Positions 1 through 9,002 of a stretch of 11,873 nt of DNA are shown here, piece by piece. This DNA is from Solirubrobacterales bacterium. GTDB taxonomy: Bacteria > Actinomycetota > Thermoleophilia > Solirubrobacterales > Solirubrobacteraceae. The number at the start of each line of letters is the position of its first letter. The stretch's first letter is position 1. The translations under genes were made by a program, and so were the position numbers. The stretch spans positions 1,031-12,903 of the forward strand of contig PLBZ01000035.1 of assembly GCA_003134675.1 (NCBI GenBank), written 5' to 3'. Below the pieces are notes generated by a model. That model was given only the letters and a program-made list of their open reading frames with translations. It did not search any database and was not told the DNA's origin.

Positions 1-560
1 CCGACGATCCCGCACAGGGCCGCGGGCTGGCGGATCGAGCCGCCCGTGTCGGTGCCGAGCGCCCACGGCGCGAGCCCCGCCGCAACCGCCGCCGCGCTCC
101 CCCCCGAGGAGCCGCCCGGCACCCGCTGGCGATCCCAGGGGTTGCGCACCGGACCAAAGGCAGAGTTCTCGTTCGAGGAGCCCATCGCGAACTCGTCCTG
201 GTTGGTCTTTGCCAGCAGTGGCGCTCCCGCCTTCGCTAGTTGTGCAACCACGGTGGCCGTGTATGGCGGCAGATAACCCTCGAGAATGCGAGATCCTGAC
301 TGGCTCGGCACTCCCTCGGTGCAGAACAGGTCCTTGACCGCCAGCGGCACGCCGGCGAGTGGCGCTGCAGCGTGGTCGTTTGCCGGGTGGGTGGGATCCG
401 ATACCCAGGTGAAGCAGTTGAGCCCGTCCTCCCCCGCGGCGCGGTCGGCCGCGGCGCGCTCGCGATAGGCCTCGAACAGCTCTCCCGCCGAGAGCGATCC
501 GTCACTGATCGCCGCCGCCGCCGCGACGGCCGACAGCTCGAGGATGTCCGTCGCACTCAT
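1..560 (-). CDS. gatA: Glu-tRNA(Gln) amidotransferase subunit A, 3' end cut by window edge
   Basis: GatA is the amidase subunit of GatCAB. It releases ammonia from glutamine, which GatB uses to convert Glu-tRNA(Gln) to Gln-tRNA(Gln) in the cytoplasm. About 186 N-terminal residues are present; the rest lies beyond base 1. The amidase-signature triad is intact: Lys76 in VPLAVKDLF, cis-Ser151 in [10 protein letters not shown] and nucleophile Ser175 in [11 protein letters not shown]. The 75- and 24-residue spacings equal those of characterised GatA (K79/S154/S178 in S. aureus numbering). The ATG at 560-558 overlaps the gatC stop in an ATGA arrangement, so translation is probably coupled. The start gives MSATDILEL, a normal GatA N-terminus. 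gatB is not in the window and may lie further left. Confidence 0.96.
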   Translation of the reverse strand, partial: MSATDILELSAVAAAAAISDGSLSAGELFEAYRERAAADRAAGEDGLNCFTWVSDPTHPANDHAAAPLAGVPLAVKDLFCTEGVPSQSGSRILEGYLPPYTATVVAQLAKAGAPLLAKTNQDEFAMGSSNENSAFGPVRNPWDRQRVPGGSSGGSAAAVAAGLAPWALGTDTGGSIRQPAALCGIV

Positions 561-859
561 GCCTGCGGGCTGGGAACTAGGAATCCCTCGCCGTTCTCGC
601 TGACGGCGGGCGCCTGGGCGAGCACGACCTCGCGCGGCAGCGACTGCCTCGGCTCGTCCGCGCGCAGTCCGGGGTGGGTGGGCATCGCATCAGCGACCAC
701 GTGCGTCGTCGGCGCGACGTCTTTCAGATCGAGCTCTTCGATCTTGGCGATGTGGTCCAGCACGGCGGAGAGCTCGCGCGCCATCGGCTCGACCTCCTCG
801 TCACTCAAGTGCAGACGCGCCAAGCGCGCAACGTGCAGAACCTCAGCGTGGTCGATCAC
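557..859 (-). CDS. gatC: Glu-tRNA(Gln) amidotransferase subunit C
   Basis: GatC is the small subunit that wraps around GatA and holds it to GatB. The protein begins [18 protein letters not shown] and continues with the [19 protein letters not shown] helix, both typical of GatC. It then has a loop, [11 protein letters not shown] and a C-terminal EGFLVPSP motif. I chose the GTG at 859-857 because family members start at this (M/V)I(D/T)xxxVxHVA segment; it gives 100 residues, a normal length. A GTG at 886 would add nine residues (VQVPIECLA) that do not look like GatC. Neither start has a clear Shine-Dalgarno. The stop overlaps the gatA start by 4 nt. The membrane-protein gene upstream ends 63 nt away. 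Confidence 0.93.
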   Translation of the reverse strand: MIDHAEVLHVARLARLHLSDEEVEPMARELSAVLDHIAKIEELDLKDVAPTTHVVADAMPTHPGLRADEPRQSLPREVVLAQAPAVSENGEGFLVPSPQA

Positions 860-922
860 GGCGAGGCATTCTATGGGTACCTGCACGCCCGCCCGAGGCG
901 CCCCGTAGTGAGAACGCCCGGT

Positions 923-1597
923 TCACTCCTCCGAGGACGGAGGCGCAGCGGAAGGTGGAATCGGTGGTGCCGCCGGGGGCGGGATTGGCGGCGCGGCTGC
1001 GGGCGGAGCCGGAGCGCCACCCGCGGGAGGAGCGGTAGGCGCTTCGCTTGCCGGGGACGCCGCCGAGCCGGATCCCTCGCCTGACGAGCTCACAGATGCG
1101 GTAGCGCTGCTGACCGCGTGGCTTGCCTGGTCGCGCACATCGGCAATCGACGTGCCCTCGTCCTGCATCGCGAGGTACCCGCCGTATGCGATCGCGGCGC
1201 AGGCAACGATGCCCAAGTACGCACCGATCTTGGCGCTCTCACCACTATTGGGGTGGCTGATGATCACACGGTAAAACACGAGGATCGTCGCCAGCGCACC
1301 GAGCCCAGCGACGATCACGCTCAGCGAGACGGGCAACTCGAGCTTGCGTTCGCTGCCGACCAGTATCACCAATGCGACGCTGGCAATGACTGTGAGAAGC
1401 AGTATCCAGCGAATCCCGGACATAGTGTGCCAGGCATCGGCGCTCGCACTGATCCCTGCAAGGTGTAGGTAGGTATTGGCTATACCCGACACGTTCACGC
1501 CGAACCACTTAAAGAAGAACATCAGGATGAACAAGGCGATCGCACCGCCGCCTACGATCTGATCGGACCGGCGCAAACGGCTGAAGTCGAAGCTCAT
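923..1597 (-). CDS. Four-helix membrane protein with Pro/Ala-rich C-terminal tail
   Basis: Unrecognised function, 224 residues. Four hydrophobic segments lie at about 14-34, 62-81, 88-111 and 123-143, with a polar loop between the first two. A low-complexity tail follows: Ser/Ala/Gly at 150-185, then Pro/Ala at 186-222 with two AAPPIPP units and one Pro-Pro-Pro, ending SSEE. The tail is probably disordered; the Pro run may need EF-P for translation. The start ATG at 1597 has GGGGGAA upstream and gives MSFDFSRLRRSDQI. An in-frame ATG at 1678 also has a good Shine-Dalgarno (GAGGAA) and would add 27 residues; I prefer the shorter form because the extension resembles no membrane or signal segment. 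It resembles the protein at 5186-5626. It precedes gatC on the same strand. Confidence 0.8.
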   Translation of the reverse strand: MSFDFSRLRRSDQIVGGGAIALFILMFFFKWFGVNVSGIANTYLHLAGISASADAWHTMSGIRWILLLTVIASVALVILVGSERKLELPVSLSVIVAGLGALATILVFYRVIISHPNSGESAKIGAYLGIVACAAIAYGGYLAMQDEGTSIADVRDQASHAVSSATASVSSSGEGSGSAASPASEAPTAPPAGGAPAPPAAAPPIPPPAAPPIPPSAAPPSSEE

Positions 1598-1645
1598 TGC
1601 ACAATTCCCCCGTGAGTCGGTGATGAGTGTGATCTTCCCGTCACC

Positions 1646-1662
1646 CTGCCTGAAATAGGCAG
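1646..1662. repeat. Short inverted repeat in the divergent intergenic region
   Basis: CTGCCT-gaaat-AGGCAG, with 6-bp perfect arms and a 5-bp centre. It lies in the 203-bp region between the leftward membrane-protein gene and rightward pcrA, 49 bp upstream of the preferred start of the former. If that gene really starts at 1678, the repeat is inside its coding sequence. It has the size of an operator half-site pair, but one dyad this short can arise by chance. Confidence 0.25.
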
Positions 1663-1760
1663 AGATTGCAACTGCCATCACAAGTTCCTCGCAGATCCTC
1701 CGAATCCTGCCATCGCCATCGCCCGCCCAGACCCTCTTCGCCCATCCGCCCAAGCCCTCC

Positions 1761-1791
1761 TTGACCGATCGGCCGGAGACGCATCTATGCT
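1761..1791 (+). promoter_or_regulatory. Possible pcrA promoter (TTGACC / TATGCT)
   Basis: TTGACC at 1761-1766 and TATGCT at 1786-1791 resemble -35 and -10 boxes, with a rather long 19-bp spacer. The -10 box ends 9 bp before the pcrA ATG, so transcription would begin almost at the start codon and give a leaderless or nearly leaderless mRNA. A GGAG at 1792-1795, 5 nt before the ATG, looks like a ribosome site instead. Both cannot be used from this promoter. Weak call. Confidence 0.3.
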
Positions 1792-1800
1792 GGAGATTCA

Positions 1801-4173
<2,373 letters not shown>

Positions 4174-4189
4174 GACTTTGATGTGAGGA

Positions 4190-4285
4190 GATCGCGCCGC
4201 ATGCGGCGCGATCAGCAGGGCCGCATGCGGCCCTGCTCGGACCCGCACATGTGCGGGTCCGCCGGTAGGCACATGTGCCTACCGG
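4190..4285. repeat. Array of four abutting perfect 24-bp palindromes
   Basis: Units lie at 4190-4213, 4214-4237, 4238-4261 and 4262-4285, with no base between them. Left arms are GATCGCGCCGCA, AGCAGGGCCGCA, CGGACCCGCACA and CCGGTAGGCACA; each right arm is the exact reverse complement. Centres are 24 bp apart. All units share the core CRCATGYG; units 1 and 2 share GCCGCATGCGGC, and units 3 and 4 share GCACATGTGC. As RNA, each gives a 10-bp stem with a CAUG loop. Outer arm bases differ between units yet always pair, so structure rather than sequence appears conserved. The array begins 16 nt after the pcrA stop and ends 25 nt before the folD ATG. No T-run follows, so it is not a classical intrinsic terminator. 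A terminator or insulator, RNA-stability element, or protein-bound palindrome array are all possible. Confidence 0.97.
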
Positions 4286-4296
4286 AACATCATCAA

Positions 4297-4302
4297 TACG
4301 AT
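4297..4302 (+). promoter_or_regulatory. Possible -10 box for leaderless folD mRNA
   Basis: TACGAT lies 8 nt before the folD ATG, in the TANNNT-N(6-8)-ATG layout common for leaderless transcripts in actinobacteria. No Shine-Dalgarno is visible before folD, and a -35 box would fall inside palindrome 4, where none is evident. If real, folD has its own promoter just downstream of the palindrome array. Confidence 0.25.
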
Positions 4303-4310
4303 CCAGCACG

Positions 4311-5189
4311 ATGGCAGCGACGATCATCGACGGCAAGCAGATCGCAGCGCACGTGCGCGCGCAGGTGGCACGCGACGTCGCCGGCCTGGTTGCAGCAGGC
4401 GGACGCGCGCCCGGCCTCGCCACCGTGCTCGTCGGCGAGGACCCCGCGTCGGCCATCTACGTGGGCGGCAAGCAACGCGCCTGCCGCGAGGTGGGAATGG
4501 AGCCGTTTGACCGACGCCTTCCCGCCGAGGCATCCTTCGAGGAGGTCGCCGAGGAGCTCGAGCGCCTGAACGCCGATCGCGCCGTGAGCGGAGTGCTGCT
4601 GCAGCTGCCCGTGCCCGCGCACCTCGACGGCCCCACGCTCACGGCCATGATCAGCCCAGACAAGGATGTCGACGGCCTGACGCCGGTCAACGCCGGACTG
4701 CTCTCACTCGGTCGTCCAGGACTGCGGCCCTGCACACCCTCGGGGGTCATGGAGATGCTCGCCCAAACGGAGGTGGTGCTCGAGGGCGCGGAGGCGGTCG
4801 TCGTGGGACGCTCCAACCTGTTCGGAAAGCCGATGGCCCAGCTGCTGCTCGCGGAGAACGCGACGGTGACCGTCTGCCACTCGCGTACACGCGATTTGCG
4901 CGCGGTGTGCGCCCGCGCGGACGTGCTGATCGCGGCGGTCGGTCGCCCCCGGCTGCTCACACGCGACTTCGTCAAGCCCGGCGCGGTGGTGATCGACGTC
5001 GGCATGAACCGCCTCAGCCCCGAGGAGGCCGGCAACAAGAGCGGCCTCGTCGGCGACGTCGACTTCGCCGCCGCGTCAGAGCTGGCCTCCGCGATCACGC
5101 CCGTGCCCGGCGGCGTCGGTCCGATGACGATCGCATTCCTGCTGCGAAACACGCTGGACGCTGCCCGTTCTCAGGCGGGGGTACAGTGA
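4311..5189 (+). CDS. folD: Bifunctional methylenetetrahydrofolate dehydrogenase / methenyltetrahydrofolate cyclohydrolase
   Basis: FolD interconverts 5,10-methylene-, 5,10-methenyl- and 10-formyl-tetrahydrofolate with NADP+ in the cytoplasm, supplying one-carbon units for purines and formyl-Met-tRNA. At 292 residues it is full length. Active-site residues fall at the E. coli numbers: Tyr50 and Lys54 in AIYVGGKQ, Gln98 in LLQLPVP and Asp121 in SPDKDVDGL. The Rossmann domain carries VVVGRSNLFGKPMAQ (163-177), and the C-terminus has VIDVGMNR and ITPVPGGVGPMTIAFLLRNT. The ATG at 4311 gives MAATIIDGKQIA, the usual FolD start; a longer reading from GTG 4275 would begin inside palindrome 4 and adds nothing family-like. 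No Shine-Dalgarno is evident. The stop overlaps the next gene by 4 nt (GTGA). Confidence 0.96.
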   Translation: MAATIIDGKQIAAHVRAQVARDVAGLVAAGGRAPGLATVLVGEDPASAIYVGGKQRACREVGMEPFDRRLPAEASFEEVAEELERLNADRAVSGVLLQLPVPAHLDGPTLTAMISPDKDVDGLTPVNAGLLSLGRPGLRPCTPSGVMEMLAQTEVVLEGAEAVVVGRSNLFGKPMAQLLLAENATVTVCHSRTRDLRAVCARADVLIAAVGRPRLLTRDFVKPGAVVIDVGMNRLSPEEAGNKSGLVGDVDFAAASELASAITPVPGGVGPMTIAFLLRNTLDAARSQAGVQ

Positions 5190-5626
5190 GCCTCGGGCGC
5201 CTCCGCCTGGGAGAGCTGCTCGCCGCGGCAGGCGCCATCTGCCTGGTCGTCTCCTTCACGCTGCCGTGGTATGAAAACGCCGAAGGCAAGCTCGACGCGT
5301 GGAGCACCTTCGGACCGGCGGTCGTTCTGCTGATGGCAGCGGCGATCGCCGCGCTGGTGCTCCTCCTGGCCACCGTCGCCGAGCGCACTCCGGCGCTGCC
5401 GGTCGCCGCCGCGGTGTGGAGCGTGCTGTTCGGGCTGCTCGCGGTGGTGGCGGCGATCGTGAGAGTGCTCGAGCGACCCGACCATGCGACCTCGCTGTGC
5501 GTGGGCGCCTGGCTGGCGCTCGCCGGGGCCGTGGCGGTCCTGCTCGGCGCGTGGCAGTCGATTCGCGACGAACGAACCTCGCAGTACGAGCCGGCCACGC
5601 CGCAGCCGCGCCGGCCACCCGAGTGA
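5186..5626 (+). CDS. Small four-helix membrane protein, paralogue-like to the one at 923-1597
   Basis: 146 residues, function unknown. Hydrophobic segments lie at about 9-28, 44-64, 71-93 and 105-123, followed by a short polar tail rich in Pro and Arg. The first helix ends in LPWYE and the loop contains DAWSTFGP. The GTG start at 5186 overlaps the folD stop (GTGA) and is preceded by GGGGG, so it is very likely co-translated with folD. It has the same layout as the protein at 923-1597: DAW in loop 1, ER then LPV before helix 3, RV(I/L) at its end, GA(Y/W)L opening helix 4 and (Q/R)DE after it. It lacks the long Pro/Ala tail. It ends 40 bp from the convergent protease gene, with no clear terminator between. 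Confidence 0.85.
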   Translation: MSLGRLRLGELLAAAGAICLVVSFTLPWYENAEGKLDAWSTFGPAVVLLMAAAIAALVLLLATVAERTPALPVAAAVWSVLFGLLAVVAAIVRVLERPDHATSLCVGAWLALAGAVAVLLGAWQSIRDERTSQYEPATPQPRRPPE

Positions 5627-5666
5627 GAACGCCTATCAAAAAGATCGGCACGTCCGGAATGCGTCC

Positions 5667-7247
5667 CTACCTGCGCTTCTTCGATTTCCTCTTCTTGGGC
5701 TTCGGCTTGTGCAGCGTGGCGACGGCGACCGCCGGAGCGGCCTGCCGAACACCTGCCGCACTCATCGCCAGAACGGCGAACGTGATGTGCTCGCCGTAGG
5801 GAAGACGGGATACGGATGCCCGGTAGGCGCCGGCGGCCAGATTGACGACCGACATCGGCACGGTCTTCGTCTTGTGACAGACGGGCTTTTTGCCCCTCTT
5901 GCGCTTTTTCTTGACTGGGCACTTCACCGTAACCGTGTAGGCGGTCGACGGCTGGATGCTCAGCGCCACGGCGTTGGGGTCAGAGGCGGCGATCTGCAGG
6001 GTGCATGCCTGTAGGTGGCACCTCAGCGCGGTGATCGAAGCGAGGGGCGGCGCGGTGTCGACCGCGATCGGCGGCGTCGTCCCGGTGCGGGCCGTGCTCA
6101 CCCCGCCGGGATTGCTGGCCTGCACGATGCATACGATTGGTGCGCCAACGAGACTGCTCGGTGCGGCGAAGATGTTGCTTGGGCCGCTCTGCAGCACCTG
6201 CGCGGAGGCGTTTTCCACCTGGAAGGTATAGGTGAACGACGGCGATTCGCTCCAGGCGCCCGGTTCGCAGGTCAGCGGGCTGAAGTCCACAGGGGCAACC
6301 CCGACGGATTTGAGAACCGGCGGCGAGGTCGGCCGCGCGGCGACGGGCGGCGATTGGCTGCCTTCGATGAACGCGCGAATCTCGGGCGCGGCCAGGTTCG
6401 AGAAGCCGTCGATCCCGCCGACCGGGCATTCCTTTCCCCCGAAGTCGACGATGCCGACCTGGACCGACGGGCTGCCCTCGACCAGCGGGCCGCCGCTGTC
6501 TCCTTGACAAGTCGACGAGCTCGTCGACTCTGCACACAGCAGCACGGCTGAGTTTTCCCCCACCGCCCCCCGGCAGGCGTCGCTGCTGATCGCGGTGAGC
6601 ATCGTCGAGTAGAGCTTGCCGTTGGGTTCGTGTCCCGGGCCTTCCGCGCCTTCCTCCTTGCCGTATCCGCTGACGGTGAGCGCGGAGCCCGGCGCAGGTG
6701 TTGCGCCGGTAGGAACCAGCGGTATCGCCTCGGCATTGGCCGCCGCCGACAAGGTGAGCGGCGAGGAGAGCGTCATCACCGCCACGTCGTCCTTGATGTT
6801 CGGCAGGACGGTGTAGTAGGGGTGGGTGCGAATACTGGCGACGCCCACCAACTGAGAAGTGGTCGAGGGTCCACTCACATTCGAGTCTCCCGCCACGACC
6901 ACGAAATCGCCGGGTTCTCGCTGCGTTGTGGTGCCCTCGACATCGGCGCAGTGGGCAGCCGTGAGGACGTGCATGGAGTCGAGAATCGACCCGCCACAAG
7001 CCACGACGATGGTGTTGCCATTTTCTTTGAATTCGGCCTGGATGTAGACCTGCCAGGGGAATTGGGAGATCGAGGATTCCTGCCCATTGATGATGTAGGG
7101 AACGAGCGGCGATGAACCGACGTCGGGAGACGCGGCGAGCGCCAGCTGAGAGGAAGCGCTCAGGAGCAGCGCCAGCGCGCCGAGGCACGCAACGAGCATG
7201 CTCGCCATGCGTCGAGGGACCCGACTCGTGCGCAGAGCGGCGCTCAT
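5667..7247 (-). CDS. Secreted chymotrypsin-fold (S1) serine protease with Ig-like domain and basic tail
   Basis: 526 residues. The N-terminus has an Arg-rich start, a hydrophobic core and LALA-A (cleavage near 38/39), a typical Sec signal peptide. The catalytic domain starts near IINGQ (52) and has His99 in TAAHC, Asp154 in KDDVAV and Ser251 in CQGDSGGPL. Cys84/100, 225/238 and 247/274 match the three common chymotrypsin disulfides. The S1-pocket base residue (position 189) is Ser245, not the Asp of trypsin, which suggests chymotrypsin- or elastase-like specificity. Residues about 308-390 form an Ig-like domain (LTCEPGAWS ... ASNPGG), followed by a DTAPP-type module (397-443), a Lys/Arg patch (446-454) and a Lys/Arg-rich end (about 512-526). 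The ATG lies 2 nt after the cysE stop, with GGGGG as ribosome site, so it is co-transcribed with cysE. Substrate unknown. Confidence 0.93.
   Translation of the reverse strand: MSAALRTSRVPRRMASMLVACLGALALLLSASSQLALAASPDVGSSPLVPYIINGQESSISQFPWQVYIQAEFKENGNTIVVACGGSILDSMHVLTAAHCADVEGTTTQREPGDFVVVAGDSNVSGPSTTSQLVGVASIRTHPYYTVLPNIKDDVAVMTLSSPLTLSAAANAEAIPLVPTGATPAPGSALTVSGYGKEEGAEGPGHEPNGKLYSTMLTAISSDACRGAVGENSAVLLCAESTSSSTCQGDSGGPLVEGSPSVQVGIVDFGGKECPVGGIDGFSNLAAPEIRAFIEGSQSPPVAARPTSPPVLKSVGVAPVDFSPLTCEPGAWSESPSFTYTFQVENASAQVLQSGPSNIFAAPSSLVGAPIVCIVQASNPGGVSTARTGTTPPIAVDTAPPLASITALRCHLQACTLQIAASDPNAVALSIQPSTAYTVTVKCPVKKKRKRGKKPVCHKTKTVPMSVVNLAAGAYRASVSRLPYGEHITFAVLAMSAAGVRQAAPAVAVATLHKPKPKKRKSKKRR
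6510..6529. repeat. Perfect 20-bp palindrome inside the protease gene
   Basis: The half AGTCGACGAG is followed at once by its exact reverse complement. It covers the codons for Ser241-Thr246, a Ser/Thr run just before the catalytic CQGDSGG, including S1-pocket Ser245. It may reflect Ser/Thr codon composition alone, since TCG, ACG, AGC and TCG-ACT combine easily into a palindrome. Confidence 0.9.
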
Positions 7248-7249
7248 CG

Positions 7250-7993
7250 CTAGCCCCCGGCGGGGTTCGGCCCCTTGACGGTGCGCAGCGGTCGCACGTC
7301 GGCGACCGGGTCCTCCGGTTCCTCGCCGGAGAGCTCTGAGACAGTCCTCTCGAGCGTGCCGATACGGCTCGCGAGCCCCTGGATCGCCTCGGCGATCGGG
7401 TCGGGCAGGTGAATCCAGTCGGCGTCGGGACCCTCCGGCCGGCGCCCGTCGACGCGCACTGGGTGACCGGGGTTGCCGACGACCGTGGAGTTCGGCGGCA
7501 CGTCGGTGATCACCACGCTGTTGGCGCCGATCTTGGCCCCGTGACCGATCGTGATCGGCCCCAAGAGCTTGGCGCCGGAGCCGATCGTGACGTTGTCCTG
7601 CACCGTCGGGTGGCGCTTGCCGGTCGCGAAGCCGGTACCCCCGAGGGTGACGCCCTGGTAGAGGGTGACGTCGTCGCCGATGTCGGCCGTCTCGCCGATC
7701 ACGACACCGGCGCCGTGGTCGATGAACAGGCCCTCGCCGATGCGTGCCGCGGGGTGGATCTCGATCCCGGTGAGCGCCCGGGTGAGCATCGAGATCGTGC
7801 GCGGCAACAACCGCACCCCGGCGCCGTGCAACGCATGCGCGACGCGGTAGGCCAGCAGCGCGTGGATCCCGGGCCAGGTGGCAAGAATCTCGCCGGGCGG
7901 GACCCCTTTTGCTGCGGGGTCGCGATCGCGCGCGGCAGCCACGTCGCGACGAAGCTCTTTCGCGAGGAGCGCAAATGCGCCGAAACCGAGCAT
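7250..7993 (-). CDS. cysE: Serine O-acetyltransferase
   Basis: CysE acetylates serine with acetyl-CoA to give O-acetylserine, the substrate of CysK, in the cytoplasm. Of 247 residues, about 1-75 are the helical N-terminal part and 76-180 a left-handed parallel beta helix of hexapeptides. The family signature includes [10 protein letters not shown] (77-86), [11 protein letters not shown] (92-102; catalytic Asp92/His93), [11 protein letters not shown] (111-121) and KRHPTV with His128. A predicted helix or coiled coil (about 206-230) and an acidic tail follow, ending NPAGG. It lacks the C-terminal Ile that E. coli CysE inserts into CysK. It lies 21 nt downstream of cysK and 2 nt upstream of the protease. 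The ATG at 7993 has no clear Shine-Dalgarno. Length and helical tail resemble EpsC-type enzymes. Confidence 0.95.
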   Translation of the reverse strand: MLGFGAFALLAKELRRDVAAARDRDPAAKGVPPGEILATWPGIHALLAYRVAHALHGAGVRLLPRTISMLTRALTGIEIHPAARIGEGLFIDHGAGVVIGETADIGDDVTLYQGVTLGGTGFATGKRHPTVQDNVTIGSGAKLLGPITIGHGAKIGANSVVITDVPPNSTVVGNPGHPVRVDGRRPEGPDADWIHLPDPIAEAIQGLASRIGTLERTVSELSGEEPEDPVADVRPLRTVKGPNPAGG

Positions 7994-8014
7994 GGAAACA
8001 GCGTAGCGGGCCGG

Positions 8015-8953
8015 CTACGGCACGAAAAAAGCCTGGGAGACATAGCGCTCGCCTGAGTCGGGCATGATCACGACGATCCGCTTGCCACGCGACTCGGGGC
8101 GAGCGGCCACCTGGAGCGCTGCCCATAGGGCCGCTCCGCAGGAGATACCGGCCAGCAGGCCGACGCGCCGGGCGCAGGCCCAGGCGGTGTGGATCGCGTC
8201 GTCGTCGGATACGGGGATCACCTCGTCGAGCAGCTCGCGGTTGAGCACCGCCGGCACGAAGCCGGCGCCGATGCCCTGGATGCGATGCGGACCGGGCTGA
8301 GCGCCCGAGAGGATCGCCGAGCCCTGCGGCTCGACGGCGACGATTCGCAGCTGGGGGTTGTGCTCGCGCAGGCATTCGCCTACGCCTGTGATCGTGCCAC
8401 CGGTGCCCACGCCGGCCACGAGGATGTCGACCCGACCGTCGAGCGCGCGGTGGATCTCCGGCCCGGTGGTGCGCCGATGAACTGCCGGGTTGGCGGGGTT
8501 TGAGAACTGGTCGGGCAGGAACACGTCGTCGTTGCGCGCCATCGCCTGCGCCGCCTCCACGGCCTCGCCCATTCCCCCCATCGACTCGGTGATGTCGACC
8601 CGCGCGCCGTACAGGCGCAGCAGGCTCTCACGCTCGCGGCTCATCCCCTGCGGGAGGGTCAGCACCAGGTCATAGCCCTTGGCGGCACACACGAACGCGA
8701 GCGCGATCCCGGTGTTGCCGGAGGTGGCCTCCACGATCGTCGTGCGGCCGGGCTCGATCCGGCCTTCCGCCTCGGCCGCCTCGATCATCGCCACGCCGAT
8801 CCGGTCCTTGACGCTGCCTCCCGGGTTGAGCGCCTCGAGCTTGGCGAACAGCTCCACGCCGTCCACCGCCGCGACGTCCTCGAGCATCCGCTGGAGCCCA
8901 ACCAGCGGGGTGCTTCCGACGAGCTCCGCAATGTTGATCGGGATTTGGGCCAT
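8015..8953 (-). CDS. cysK: Cysteine synthase A (O-acetylserine sulfhydrylase)
   Basis: PLP enzyme making cysteine from O-acetylserine and sulfide. 312 residues from the ATG at 8953, giving MAQIPINIAELVGSTPL, a normal CysK N-terminus; a GTG at 8962 would add three residues. PLP lysine is Lys49 in NPGGSVKDR. TSGNTG (77-82) is the substrate-binding loop, GVGTGGT (181-187) holds the PLP phosphate, and Ser300 in MPDSGERY contacts the pyridine nitrogen. SNPANPAVH is also family-typical. It lies 49 nt downstream of the Rrf2 gene and 21 nt upstream of cysE. Cystathionine beta-synthase-like enzymes are related, but the cysE neighbour supports CysK. Confidence 0.95.
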   Translation of the reverse strand: MAQIPINIAELVGSTPLVGLQRMLEDVAAVDGVELFAKLEALNPGGSVKDRIGVAMIEAAEAEGRIEPGRTTIVEATSGNTGIALAFVCAAKGYDLVLTLPQGMSRERESLLRLYGARVDITESMGGMGEAVEAAQAMARNDDVFLPDQFSNPANPAVHRRTTGPEIHRALDGRVDILVAGVGTGGTITGVGECLREHNPQLRIVAVEPQGSAILSGAQPGPHRIQGIGAGFVPAVLNRELLDEVIPVSDDDAIHTAWACARRVGLLAGISCGAALWAALQVAARPESRGKRIVVIMPDSGERYVSQAFFVP

Positions 8954-9002
8954 AGGCCCCACGAGAATAGTGCCCAGACCGAGAAAAGGGGACTTAGGCC
9001 TG

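Noticed and set aside
928..943. CCTCCG-agga-CGGAGG hairpin at the end of the Pro-tail membrane gene
   Set aside because: Lies within coding sequence (PSSEE codons) and lacks a T-run; a terminator is not supported.
4183..4569. Open frame through the palindrome array with an 8-codon periodic peptide
   Set aside because: The periodicity follows from the 24-bp unit length; the frame then runs out of phase through folD and has no ribosome site of note.
7248..8375. In-frame open extension upstream of the protease, over cysE and part of cysK
   Set aside because: The translation is Arg/Pro-rich nonsense in another frame of two clear enzymes; the signal peptide and ribosome site place the protease start at 7247.
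8954..9002. Promoter or Rrf2 operator in the gap before cysK (TATTCT on the minus strand)
   Set aside because: A -10-like hexamer exists but no matching -35 box or clear dyad; the 49-nt gap is compatible with co-transcription from upstream.
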